From: UBA1660 sp964462035
GTDB taxonomy: Bacteria > Myxococcota_A > Polyangia > Polyangiales > Houyiibacteriaceae
Length of the DNA stretch: 64,000 bases
Direction: 5' to 3'
Assembly (NCBI GenBank): GCA_964462035.1
Contig: CAYXAP010000030.1
Location: forward strand, 1-64,000
Position numbers and translations under genes: made by a program. The stretch's first letter is position 1. The number at the start of each line of letters is the position of its first letter. Of the stretch, positions 24,077 through 33,237 are shown in pieces. The notes beneath the pieces were generated by a model that did no database searches, had not been told where the DNA came from, and saw nothing but the letters and a program-made list of their open reading frames with translations.

Positions 24077-25648
24077 CTAGTCGACCAGCACGAAGGGACG
24101 GCAGTGGATCCCGAACGCCGACAGCTCGTCGCCAGAGTTCCAGAAGATCCCGGACACCCGGCTGATCACCGACCCGTTGGGGCACTGGAGGGTGTCGGTC
24201 GGGCCGTCTCCCCATTTCCCACTGAAGCTGGGTGGCAAGTGGATGAAGGTCGGCACCCCATCCTCGACATCGAGGCGGACGCGCTGGCAGACCCCTCTCA
24301 GGCCCGTCACGCCCTCCGCCTCGAGGGCGACCTCGATCCCCGTGAGCCATCGGCCCGGCCCCCCACAGCCCAGGTCCTGCTCGGGTCCGCTCCGGTCTCC
24401 CGCCTCCCATTGGTTGAAGCTCCCGGCTGGGCTCAGCTGAGCCCGACCGGGCGTGCCGTCGGGGGAGTCGACGAGCTCCGGTCCGCTGCATTCGCCGTAG
24501 AGCCCCAGGTCGTTGCTGAACCCCGAGTCGGCCACGCCCAGGTCGAATAGGCCGGTGCCCGCGCTGCAGCTCTCGTCGAAGACCAGGACGTCCTCGGTCC
24601 GCTCCATGCCCAAGCGCATCGGCGCGCTCTCCGGGTCGCCGACGGTGATGCCGCTCGGACAGCCCTCGTCCACGACGGCGTCGCAGTCGTCGTCGCTCGA
24701 TCCGAAGTCGATGAAGCAGCGCTCGCTCCGATCGGGCGCGCGCTCCGCGGAGTCGTCGTCGCAGTCGGTCTTCGGCAGCGGTCCGCCCTCGCAGTCGGCG
24801 TCCATCGCCGCGAAGCCGTCGTCGTCCACGTCTTCGCTCGGCCGTGGGTCCCCGCCGCCTTCCGCGCAGCGGTTCTCGATCCGGTCGCAGAGCTGCGGTG
24901 CCTCCGGGTAGATCGTCGCGTCGTCGTCGTCGCAGTCGCCGCTCAGCCGCGACCAGCCCTCCATCGAGGCGGCGCAGATCTCCATCGAGCCGCGGCTCTC
25001 GTCGCCGTAGCCGTCGCCGTCGGTGTCCCGGACGAAGATCAGGGGCGTGCCGTTCTCGTCGATGTCCCCGTCGCAGTCGTTGTCCACGCCGTCACAGGTG
25101 TTGTCGACCTGGTCCGGGCGAACGCTCGCTTCGGAGTCGTCACAATCGTCCCCACAGAGCAGCGTTCCATCCGCCTGGGTGTTGCAGCAGGCCAGGTCCT
25201 CGAACCCGTCGCCATCCAGATCGGCGCCACCGAGCGTGCTCGGGTCGCAGTCCTCGTCGACGCCGGCCGAGTCACAGATCTCCGGGTTCCCCGGGAAGCG
25301 GTCGTCGTCTCCGTCGTCGCAGTCCTCTCCGCCGCACTCGACCGCGTCGACCCCATCGCCGTCGAAGTCGAGCGCCACGTCGCAGTTGGTCTCGCAGCGG
25401 TCGGTCTCTTCGGCGCAGATCTGAGCTTCGGGATCGCAGGGCGCGCTCGCGGGGACGCACCCGCGCCGGTCCGCGGCGCCGTCGCCGGGCATGCAGCGTT
25501 CGGCGCCGTTGCAGAAGACGCCGTCGCTGCAGTCCTCGTCGACCGAGCACGCACCACCAGCGTCGCCACCCATGCCGGGCGTGTCTCCACAGGCGAGCGC
25601 GCTCAGCGCGAGCAGGATCGAGCCGAGGCGCATCACTGCATTGTGCAT
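24077..25648 (-). CDS. MopE-like repeat lipoprotein with jacalin/VMO-like C-terminus
   Basis: 523 residues from ATG 25648, preferred over 25633 because AGGGGCGG lies just upstream. The signal MHNAVMRLGSILLALSALACG carries a lipobox. Residues about 35-330 carry CSVDEDCSDGVFCNGAERC, then DCDDGDDDRFPGNPEICD and CDGVDNDCDGDIDENG-type metal-binding repeats with interspersed DTDGDGYGD loops. The C-terminal about 190 residues differ from the other two MopE-like proteins. They end QCPNGSVISRV-G-FWNSGDELSAFGIHCRP, a pattern of Cys-Pro-Gly and terminal Cys seen in jacalin/VMO-like carbohydrate-binding folds. A surface lectin-like role is inferred. The start lies 91 bases from the divergent transglutaminase-fold operon. 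Confidence 0.83.
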   Translation of the reverse strand: MHNAVMRLGSILLALSALACGDTPGMGGDAGGACSVDEDCSDGVFCNGAERCMPGDGAADRRGCVPASAPCDPEAQICAEETDRCETNCDVALDFDGDGVDAVECGGEDCDDGDDDRFPGNPEICDSAGVDEDCDPSTLGGADLDGDGFEDLACCNTQADGTLLCGDDCDDSEASVRPDQVDNTCDGVDNDCDGDIDENGTPLIFVRDTDGDGYGDESRGSMEICAASMEGWSRLSGDCDDDDATIYPEAPQLCDRIENRCAEGGGDPRPSEDVDDDGFAAMDADCEGGPLPKTDCDDDSAERAPDRSERCFIDFGSSDDDCDAVVDEGCPSGITVGDPESAPMRLGMERTEDVLVFDESCSAGTGLFDLGVADSGFSNDLGLYGECSGPELVDSPDGTPGRAQLSPAGSFNQWEAGDRSGPEQDLGCGGPGRWLTGIEVALEAEGVTGLRGVCQRVRLDVEDGVPTFIHLPPSFSGKWGDGPTDTLQCPNGSVISRVSGIFWNSGDELSAFGIHCRPFVLVD

Positions 25649-25665
25649 GAAACCGCCCCTGCCGT

Positions 25666-25685
25666 GGTCCGAAGCCCATCGGACC
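25666..25685. promoter_or_regulatory. Perfect 7-6-7 inverted repeat between divergent genes
   Basis: GGTCCGA (25666-25672) and TCGGACC (25679-25685) flank a 6-base spacer in the 91-base region between the MopE-like lipoprotein (start 25648) and the DUF3857 operon (start 25740). A second, shorter dyad TCCCGG-CT-CCGGGA sits at 25709-25722. The spacing suits an operator for a dimeric regulator controlling one or both genes. Confidence 0.4.
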
Positions 25686-25739
25686 GGTCTCACCCATGCA
25701 GGGGAGGATCCCGGCTCCGGGACGCGTTATGGTCCGCCG

Positions 25740-28700
25740 ATGCGCCCGAAACTCCATCGCTGGGTGGCTCGCGCCGCCGCGCTCCTGGCCCTCGTCGTCG
25801 CCCTCCCGGGCGAGGCTCCGGCCCGTGCTCAGCGTTCCTCGAACCCCTACGACCGCACCGTTCAGTCGCTCGAGCGAGATGTCCTTCGCTACGGGCGCAG
25901 CGCGCGCGAGAGCGGGCGGGCCATCCCGCGGATGCTGCGCATCGAGGGCCTCGCCGATCACGCGACGCCCGGTGTGGCCAAGGCGTCGCTGGCGCGGCTC
26001 GCCGAGAGCCGTCGCTTGCTCCCTCATCTGCGGGCCTACGCCACGATGCTCCGCGGGCTCGCCGAGCAGTCGACCGGCGACCCGGCCGTCGCTCAGGCGA
26101 CCTTCGACTCGCTCGGCTACGTGCGTGACTGGATGGTCGTCGGCGCCTTCGACAACGAGGGCAAGAGCGGCTTCGCGCGCGAGCTGCCGCCGGAGGCGCA
26201 GCGGAACGCGCCCGTGGATCGAAGCGCGAGCTACCAGGGCAAGGAGCGGCCGGCGAGCTGGCGTCGCTACCCGCGCGAGCTCTCTCCCAAGGGCTACATC
26301 AGCTTCGACGCGGTGTTCCGCCCCTGGGTGAACGTCTGCGCCTACGCCGAGACCTTCGTCGAGCTGGAGCGCGCGGAGCCCCTCACCCTCTGGCTCGGCG
26401 CGAACGGTGCGTCGAAGGTCTGGTTCAACGGCGAGCCGGTGCACAGCGACGAGGCATACCGCCGTGTGGACTACGATCGCTTCTCTGCCGCGGTCGCCGG
26501 CCGCCAGGGCGCCAACCGCATCCTGGTGAAGGTCTGCACCGCAGAGGGGCCCTGGGGCTTCACGCTCCGCGTCGGTGATCGCCAGGGTGGCGCGCGCTCC
26601 GACCTCACCTTCCAGGCCGAGGGACCGACGGCCGCCGCCGCGGCGCCCGCGAACGTGCCGAGCGTCCCGCCCGCGCCGGTGGCGCCGCTCGCGAACCTCG
26701 AGGCCCTGGTGGCGGCTGCACCCGAGAGCCGCCGCGGCGCCGCCGTTCGCTACGATCTCTCGCGTTTCCTCCACTGGACCGGCGCCATCGACGAAGGCAC
26801 CACGCGCTTCCGCGAGCTGGCCGAGAAGGCCGCCGAGCTCGACCCGAGCGTCGAGCACCTCGAGCTCGCGGCGGACTACGCCGAGAACCGCGCCGAGCGG
26901 ATGCGATTCGTGGCCCAGGCCGAAGAGCGCCGCGCGACCGATCCCCGGGTGGTGCTGCAGCGGGCGTCGCTGCTCGCGAGCGGGCCCGACCCGGGGCAGG
27001 CGCTCCGCCTGCTGCTCGACGCGAACCTCCGCGGGGAAGAAGGGATCGAAGCCGACTGGATGATCGCCACGCTCTACGAGCGGCGGGATCTGCGCGAGGC
27101 GGCGATGGCGATCATCGAGAAGAACGTTCGCGCGACCGGCGGCGCAGCCCGCTGGGTCCGTCGCCACGCGAACGCGCTCGAGGCCCTCGGCCAGCAGCAG
27201 GCGGCCTTCGAAGCGACCGAGCGTCTCCTCGCGCTGCGACCGGACGACACCGAGGCCCACCAGCGGATGATCGCCGATGCGCGCGTTCGCGGTGAGCACG
27301 AGCGCATGCTGGCCCACCTCGAGACCATGCGGACGCTCGCTCCGGCGGACGTCGGTCAGCGGCTCTACGAGGCGAGCATCCTCGAGGGCCTCGACCGCCG
27401 GGACGACGCGCTGGCGATCTACCGGCAGGTGATCGCGTGGGCGCCCGAAGAGGCGAGCTACCACGTGCGGCTGGGCGACGCGCTGGTCCGCTTCGACCAG
27501 ACCGACGCCGCCATCGCCGCCTTCCGGCAGGCGCTGGCGCTGCGACCGCAGGACGCCGGCGTGCGAGAACGGCTCGAGCAGCTGGAGCCGACCGAGCGCC
27601 CGGACGAGAACCGCGCCATCGAGCCCGAGGTCTTCCTCGCGCGCCGTTCGGACGAGACCCGCTACCCGATGAGCGTGCTGCACGACCTGACGGTCGCCAC
27701 GGTCTACGAGAACGGGCTCACCCACCGCTTCCACCAGTACGTCTTCCAGGTCCACACCGAAGAGGGCGCCCGGCGCGCGCGGACCTTCGGCATCCCCTTC
27801 GAGCCCGGCGACGAGTGGGTCGACGTCCGCTCGGTGAAGACCTACCGGAAGGACGGTGCGGTCCTCGACAACTACGAGTCGTTCACCAACTCGGTCGGCC
27901 AGGCGGCCTACCGCGTCTACTACGACGTGCGTCAGCGGGTGCTCCGCTTCCCGGAGCTCGAGCCGGGCGACGTGGTCGAGATCCGCTACCGGGTCGACGA
28001 CGTCTCCCGTCGCAACGCTTTCAACGACTACTTCGGCCAGGTGGCGATGCTCCAACGGGGGATCCCGGTCCGCTCGCTCGAGCACGTGCTCGTGGCGCCG
28101 GCGTCACGGCAGCTGCACTTCAACGACCCCGGCATGCGCGGGCTCCGGCACGAGCGCTCGCGCGACGGCGACCAGCAGATCCACCGCTTCGTGGCGACGG
28201 ACATCCCGGCGCTCCGCACCGAGCGGAACACGCCGGGCATGACGGAGATCGCGCCCTACCTGCACGTCTCCACCTACGCGAGCTGGGAAGACGTCGGTCG
28301 CTGGTGGTGGGGTCTCGCCCAGGACCAGCTCCGGCCGGACGAAGGCATCGCCCGCACCGTTCGCGAGCTCACCGCGGGGGTCACCGACCTCCGGGAGAAG
28401 GTCGCGAAGATCTACGCCTGGGTCACCGAGAACACCCGCTACGTGGGCCTCGAGTTCGGCATCCACGGCTTCAAGCCCTATCGCGTCACGCAGGTGGTCG
28501 ATCGGGGCTTCGGCGACTGCAAGGACACCGCGTCGCTGCTCTACGCGATGTTCACGCTCGCCGGCATCGACGCGAAGATCGCGCTCGTCCGCACCAGCAA
28601 CAACGGCATGATCGCCGACACTCCGGCGAGCCTCGCCGTCTTCAACCACGCCATCGCCTACGTCACGGAGCTCGACCTCTACCTGGACGGCACCACCGAC

Positions 28701-29432
28701 ACCCACGGCATGAACGAGCTCCCCGCCGGCGACCAGGGCGCGCTGACGCTCCTGGTCGACCCGGAGAGCGTCGAGCTCCGCGTGGCGCCCTATCTCTCGG
28801 CCGACGACGTCCGCCGCGAGCGCACCCTCGAGATCCAGCTCGACGCCGATGGCTCGGCGACCGTGAAGGGCACCGAGCGAGTCACCGGTTCGCGCGCGGG
28901 CATGTACCGGACCCGCTACCAGGCGCCGGCCACTCGCCGCGAACGGCTGCAGCAGGCGCTCGCGGGTCGTTTTGCCGGCATCGAGGTGACCGAGGAGTCC
29001 TTCGACGAGCTCGACCCGACCGAACCAGTGCGCTTCACCTACGAGGCCACCGTGCCGCAGCTCGCGCAGCGGGCGGGGAGCGAGCTCCGCCTCGCGCCCG
29101 GTGGTGGCCGCATGGAGGGCCTGGCCAACACGCCGACCCGAAGGCACCCATTGATGCTCGGTCCACCGGAGACCTTCGTCGAGCGGCGGGTCGTGCGCCT
29201 GCCGCGGGGCCACCGAGTCACCACGATGCCCGACGGCGGCGAAGCCGAGTCGCCCTTCGGCAAGGTCGCCGTTCGCTACGAGCGCGACGGAAACGCCGTG
29301 ACGATCGAGACCACCGTCGCGCTCCTCCGCCCGCGCGTCAGCGCCGACGAGTACCCACGCTTCCGGCAGTGGGTCCAAGCCGCCGACCAGCTCCTCCGTG
29401 AACGCCTCGTGATCCAGCCGGAGGCCCAGTGA
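25740..29432 (+). CDS. DUF3857 / transglutaminase-like protein with central TPRs
   Basis: 1230 residues from ATG 25740. MRPKLHRWVARAAALLALVVALPGEAPARAQ is a signal peptide, so the protein is exported. Residues about 30-300 are a beta-rich region (LTLWLGANGASKVWFNGEPVHSDEAYR, like a sugar-binding sandwich). TPR-like helices run to about 620. A DUF3857 domain follows (ETRYPMSVLHDLTVATVYENG...), then a transglutaminase-like core. The triad is Cys927 in GDCKDTASLL, His970 in FNHAIAYV and Asp983 in LYLDGTTD, so it appears competent for peptide-bond chemistry (protease, cross-linking or amidation; unknown). The next gene starts within its stop codon (ATGA). Upstream in-frame ATGs would remove the signal peptide. 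Confidence 0.87.
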   Translation: MRPKLHRWVARAAALLALVVALPGEAPARAQRSSNPYDRTVQSLERDVLRYGRSARESGRAIPRMLRIEGLADHATPGVAKASLARLAESRRLLPHLRAYATMLRGLAEQSTGDPAVAQATFDSLGYVRDWMVVGAFDNEGKSGFARELPPEAQRNAPVDRSASYQGKERPASWRRYPRELSPKGYISFDAVFRPWVNVCAYAETFVELERAEPLTLWLGANGASKVWFNGEPVHSDEAYRRVDYDRFSAAVAGRQGANRILVKVCTAEGPWGFTLRVGDRQGGARSDLTFQAEGPTAAAAAPANVPSVPPAPVAPLANLEALVAAAPESRRGAAVRYDLSRFLHWTGAIDEGTTRFRELAEKAAELDPSVEHLELAADYAENRAERMRFVAQAEERRATDPRVVLQRASLLASGPDPGQALRLLLDANLRGEEGIEADWMIATLYERRDLREAAMAIIEKNVRATGGAARWVRRHANALEALGQQQAAFEATERLLALRPDDTEAHQRMIADARVRGEHERMLAHLETMRTLAPADVGQRLYEASILEGLDRRDDALAIYRQVIAWAPEEASYHVRLGDALVRFDQTDAAIAAFRQALALRPQDAGVRERLEQLEPTERPDENRAIEPEVFLARRSDETRYPMSVLHDLTVATVYENGLTHRFHQYVFQVHTEEGARRARTFGIPFEPGDEWVDVRSVKTYRKDGAVLDNYESFTNSVGQAAYRVYYDVRQRVLRFPELEPGDVVEIRYRVDDVSRRNAFNDYFGQVAMLQRGIPVRSLEHVLVAPASRQLHFNDPGMRGLRHERSRDGDQQIHRFVATDIPALRTERNTPGMTEIAPYLHVSTYASWEDVGRWWWGLAQDQLRPDEGIARTVRELTAGVTDLREKVAKIYAWVTENTRYVGLEFGIHGFKPYRVTQVVDRGFGDCKDTASLLYAMFTLAGIDAKIALVRTSNNGMIADTPASLAVFNHAIAYVTELDLYLDGTTDTHGMNELPAGDQGALTLLVDPESVELRVAPYLSADDVRRERTLEIQLDADGSATVKGTERVTGSRAGMYRTRYQAPATRRERLQQALAGRFAGIEVTEESFDELDPTEPVRFTYEATVPQLAQRAGSELRLAPGGGRMEGLANTPTRRHPLMLGPPETFVERRVVRLPRGHRVTTMPDGGEAESPFGKVAVRYERDGNAVTIETTVALLRPRVSADEYPRFRQWVQAADQLLRERLVIQPEAQ

Positions 29433-32400
29433 TGACCATTCGACACCTTGCAACCTTCGCTCTCGCTCTCGCCCTCGCTTGCGGCGGCCGCCAATCGGGC
29501 GGCACCACGCCGCGCGAGCTCACGGAGATCGAGAAGCAGATGAACGAGCTCCGCGCCGCCGCGGCAGCCAACCCGAACGACCCGGAGATCTGGGGCATGC
29601 TCGCCGAGCTCGAGCTGCTCGGTGAAGCGGGCGACGCCAGCAAGGCGCGCGCGGCGATCGACCACGCGATCGAGATCGGGCCGACCAACGCCTACCGGGC
29701 GCGGCTTCAGCTCCTGAGCGCGTGGGAGCACGAGCTCCATGGGCGCTTCCCCGGCTCGCTCACGGCTTATCTCGCCGCCGCCGACCACGCGCGGCTCTCG
29801 CAGCCGACCGAGCCCGGCGCGCAGTGGACCGCGCTGATCGCCGAGATCGCCCTCGACGGTGCACGTGGCGCGCGTGGCAGCGTGCCCCGCTTCGACGAGC
29901 AGGTCGTGCCGGTGCTCGAGCGGATCCTGGCGGAGCCAGGGTCCTTCGGGCACGCCGCGGTCGACTCGGCGGCGCTCGCTCTCCTCGACGCGCGCCAGCG
30001 TGCCGGCGATCGCGACGCCCAGGACGCGATGGCGACCCGCCTGAACTGCCTGACCGAGTGGAAGGCCGTCGGGCCCTTCGGCCCCTACACCAACCTCTCG
30101 TTCGACCAGCGGCTCCCGCCCGAGGGTCGCACCGGCCCGCTCGCCGGCGAGTTCGATCTCCGCCCTGGCGCGGAAGACCAGGGGCCCTTCGAGGGCGAGG
30201 CGCATGGCTGCCAGGTCGTCTTCACCAACGAGGAGCACGCGGCGCCCGGCTCCACCATCGTCGAGACCTTCGTCGACGTGGAGCGGGGCGGACCGCACCT
30301 CCTGCGCGTCGACACCACGGCTTCGTTCCGGCTCTACGTCGACGGCGAGCCTGCGGTCGTGGTGGACCGGCGCACCGAGCTCGGCCCGAGCTACGCCTTC
30401 GTGCCGCTCCAGCTCGACGCCGGTCGCCACGAGATCGAGCTCAAGCTCACCACCCGCGCGAGAGCCCCGGCGCTGGTGGTCGCGCTCGACTGGCCGGGCC
30501 GACTCGGCTCCGGCTACGACCCGCTCCGCGGTGTCGCGATCCCCGAGCCGACGACCCCCGCCGAGCTGGTGATCGCGGCGCGCTCCCTGAACGGCCGCGG
30601 TGACGGCGTTCACGCCGCCGCCATGGTCGGCATGGGCGACGGCGGACCGCTCGCGTCGGCCGCCATGCTGGTGCAGAAGATCGACCTGCTCGGTGGCGAT
30701 CCCTTCTTCCCCGACGACAAGCGCCAGGGGATCCAGACGTTGCTCTACCAGCGCGCCTACGAGCGCGACCCGCAGGCGCTCTACCCGGCCATCCGGGAGG
30801 TGCTCCGCCAGGAAGACCCCAACGCGGTCTTCCAGGGCTTCACCGATCTGAGCCAGCGCTTCCCCGACGTGGTCGAGCTCCGCTACATCCACGCCGAGCT
30901 GCTCGGCCAACGCGGGCGCACGACGGAGGCCGAGGCCGAGCTGCGCGAGATCCGCGCCGACTTCCCCAACGAGTGCGCGCCCATCGCACGGCTGCGGACG
31001 TTGCTGGCCGAGGGCTCGCGGGTCGACGAGGCCAACGCGCTGGTCGACGACCTGGTGGCCTGTGACGCGACCTCCAGCGTGCGCTTCGAGCTCCTGCTCG
31101 AGCAGCGCCACTGGGACGCGGCCGCCGAGGAGCTCGCCCGGCTCGAACCCTTCCTCGAGGCGGACGTGCTGCGCGGCCAGCGGCTGCGCCTGGCGATCCA
31201 GCGAGGCGACGAGGAGACCGAAGACCGCATCCGTGGCGAGATCATGGCCGAGGCGCCGGAGTCCCGGAGCACGATCACGCGAAAGGTCGACCTCGCCCTG
31301 GCGGCCGGTCAGCGGGGGCGCGCGCTCCAGCTGCTCGACGCCGCGGCGGAGCGCGACCCGAACCGGATGGAAGGGCTTCGGAACCTTCGTCGCGACCTGA
31401 CCGGCCGCGACGACATGGAGGCCTTTCGCATCGACGGCGCCGAGGTCCTCCAGCGCTACGAGGACGAAGGTGACCCCTACCCAGACGCGCCGCAGGTGCT
31501 GGTGCTCGACTACATGGTCACGCGCATCTACCCGGACGGCTCGGCGCGCCACCTCGTACACCAGATCACACGCGTGCAGAGCGAGGAGGCCAAGGACCGC
31601 CTCGGCCAGTACAGCCCGCGCGGCCGGATGCTCACGCTCCGGACCATCAAGCCGGATGGTCGGCGGCTCGAGCCCGAGCGCATCGCGGGCGTGGACAGCA
31701 TCCCGCTGACCGACCTGGCGGTCGGTGACTACGTCGAGGAGGAGTACATCCGCACCGAGGGCCCGCGCCTCAACGGCGGCTTCCTCTTCCCCGGTTGGTC
31801 CTTCGACAGCCCGATTCAGCCCTTCCACCACAGCGAGATGATCGCGGTGGTCCCCGAGGGCGTGGAGCTCACGGTGGAGACCACGGGGCCGGCACCCGCG
31901 GGTACCGAGGAACGCCGCGGCGGTGAGCGGATCGTGCGCTGGCTGATGCAGAACGTTCCCATCGTGGAGCCGGAGCCGGACACCGTTCCGCTGCCGCACA
32001 CCCGGCCGACACTCCGTTTCGGCTGGAAGGCGGGCTGGGAGCCCCACTTCGAGGCGGAATACGACTTCCTGCTCGACCGGAGCCCCTCGCACCCGATCGC
32101 GACCGGCGTGTGCCGCGCCATCGTCGAAGGGGCCGAGAACCGCGAGCAGGCGGTCGGCCGCGTGGTCACGTGGGTGCATGATCAGATCGAGCCGGGTGAG
32201 GGCTGGGGCTCGATGGCGCCGGCGATGTTGATCGCCGGGCAGGGCCACCAGACCCGGCTCGCCCAGTATCTGCTGAACGAGTGCGGGATCCCGGCGCAGC
32301 TCGCGCTCGTCCGTGGCCTGCACGAGCGACAGCCAGGCGAGCTCGTCGATGGAAGCCTCTTCGACAGCGCGGTGCTCGTGGTCGAGAGCGAAGGCGGCGG

Positions 32401-33178
32401 CGCTCCGCTCGTCGTTTCGGTCGGCAACCGTGATGGGAGCTGGCGTTGGATCCCGCCCGGCCTTCGCGGGCAGCAGGCGGTCGTCCTCGCAGATGGCTTT
32501 CCGCGGATCACCGTGCCCGATAGCGGCCCGACGACCGATGCCCGCCGCTTCCGCGTGGGGGTGACCATGGGTCAGGGCGGGGCGGCGACGCTCCAGGTCG
32601 CCGAGCAGCACTCCGGGCTCGCGGGCGCGACCTGGCGTCAGACCTTCCGGCGAGTGCCGGAGGCAGAGCTCGATCGCTTGATGCGCGAGAACTACGTCGG
32701 TCGGGTCTTCCCGGGCGCTCAGGTCACCAGCCTCGAGATCCCCAACCCCGCGGCTCGCGAGCAGCCCCTCCAGATCGACTACACGGCCGAGGTCCCGCGC
32801 TTCGGTCGCCCGACCGGGAGTGGCGTGCTGGTGCCCAACGTCTTCGCCGTGAACCTCGCCCAGGCGCTGGCGCAGCGCGCCAATCGCGAGACCACGCTCG
32901 GCGTCGGTAACCGGGCCCTCGAGGTCGTCACCACCATTCAGGGCGTCGCCGCTCCCGAGCAGACGGTGGCCCGTCTGCCTGCCATCGCGCTCGAGGGCTT
33001 CGGCGGGAGCCGGTACAGCCGCGAAGCCCGTGTCGAGAACGGCGCGGTGGTGATCATCCGGAAGCTCGTGGTGCCGGAGACCAACGTCCCCGCCAGCGAC
33101 TACGAGGCGTTCGCGCAGTTCTGCCGCGCCGTCACCGAAGCCGAGATGGTCGAGATCCCCGTCCGGGTCGCCCACTGA
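29432..33178 (+). CDS. DUF3857/transglutaminase-fold lipoprotein lacking the catalytic triad
   Basis: 1248 residues from ATG 29432, whose ATGA overlap with the upstream stop argues for coupled translation. MTIRHLATFALALALACGG is a lipobox signal. The layout copies the upstream protein: a beta-sandwich part (LRVDTTASFRLYVDGEPAVVV), TPR-like helices, DUF3857 (PDAPQVLVLDYMVTRIYPDGS) and a transglutaminase-fold region (about 900-1010). Aligned by eye, the catalytic Cys of GDCKD is Gln937 (AGQGHQTRLAQYLL), the His of FNH is Ser979 (LFDSAVL) and the Asp is replaced in WRWIPPG. The fold is kept without chemistry, so it may bind substrate, scaffold or regulate its partner. Outer-membrane anchoring by the lipid is expected. 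Confidence 0.82.
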   Translation: MTIRHLATFALALALACGGRQSGGTTPRELTEIEKQMNELRAAAAANPNDPEIWGMLAELELLGEAGDASKARAAIDHAIEIGPTNAYRARLQLLSAWEHELHGRFPGSLTAYLAAADHARLSQPTEPGAQWTALIAEIALDGARGARGSVPRFDEQVVPVLERILAEPGSFGHAAVDSAALALLDARQRAGDRDAQDAMATRLNCLTEWKAVGPFGPYTNLSFDQRLPPEGRTGPLAGEFDLRPGAEDQGPFEGEAHGCQVVFTNEEHAAPGSTIVETFVDVERGGPHLLRVDTTASFRLYVDGEPAVVVDRRTELGPSYAFVPLQLDAGRHEIELKLTTRARAPALVVALDWPGRLGSGYDPLRGVAIPEPTTPAELVIAARSLNGRGDGVHAAAMVGMGDGGPLASAAMLVQKIDLLGGDPFFPDDKRQGIQTLLYQRAYERDPQALYPAIREVLRQEDPNAVFQGFTDLSQRFPDVVELRYIHAELLGQRGRTTEAEAELREIRADFPNECAPIARLRTLLAEGSRVDEANALVDDLVACDATSSVRFELLLEQRHWDAAAEELARLEPFLEADVLRGQRLRLAIQRGDEETEDRIRGEIMAEAPESRSTITRKVDLALAAGQRGRALQLLDAAAERDPNRMEGLRNLRRDLTGRDDMEAFRIDGAEVLQRYEDEGDPYPDAPQVLVLDYMVTRIYPDGSARHLVHQITRVQSEEAKDRLGQYSPRGRMLTLRTIKPDGRRLEPERIAGVDSIPLTDLAVGDYVEEEYIRTEGPRLNGGFLFPGWSFDSPIQPFHHSEMIAVVPEGVELTVETTGPAPAGTEERRGGERIVRWLMQNVPIVEPEPDTVPLPHTRPTLRFGWKAGWEPHFEAEYDFLLDRSPSHPIATGVCRAIVEGAENREQAVGRVVTWVHDQIEPGEGWGSMAPAMLIAGQGHQTRLAQYLLNECGIPAQLALVRGLHERQPGELVDGSLFDSAVLVVESEGGGAPLVVSVGNRDGSWRWIPPGLRGQQAVVLADGFPRITVPDSGPTTDARRFRVGVTMGQGGAATLQVAEQHSGLAGATWRQTFRRVPEAELDRLMRENYVGRVFPGAQVTSLEIPNPAAREQPLQIDYTAEVPRFGRPTGSGVLVPNVFAVNLAQALAQRANRETTLGVGNRALEVVTTIQGVAAPEQTVARLPAIALEGFGGSRYSREARVENGAVVIIRKLVVPETNVPASDYEAFAQFCRAVTEAEMVEIPVRVAH

Positions 33179-33237
33179 CTTCGGGGGCATCCGCTCGAAA
33201 CTGCGTCATGGGCCGAGCAACTGGCTACGATGAGGCG

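Noticed and set aside
29276..33190. Long minus-strand frame antisense to the second transglutaminase-fold gene
   Set aside because: No ribosome site or signal; the sense-strand gene has clear domains and an ATGA link to its partner.
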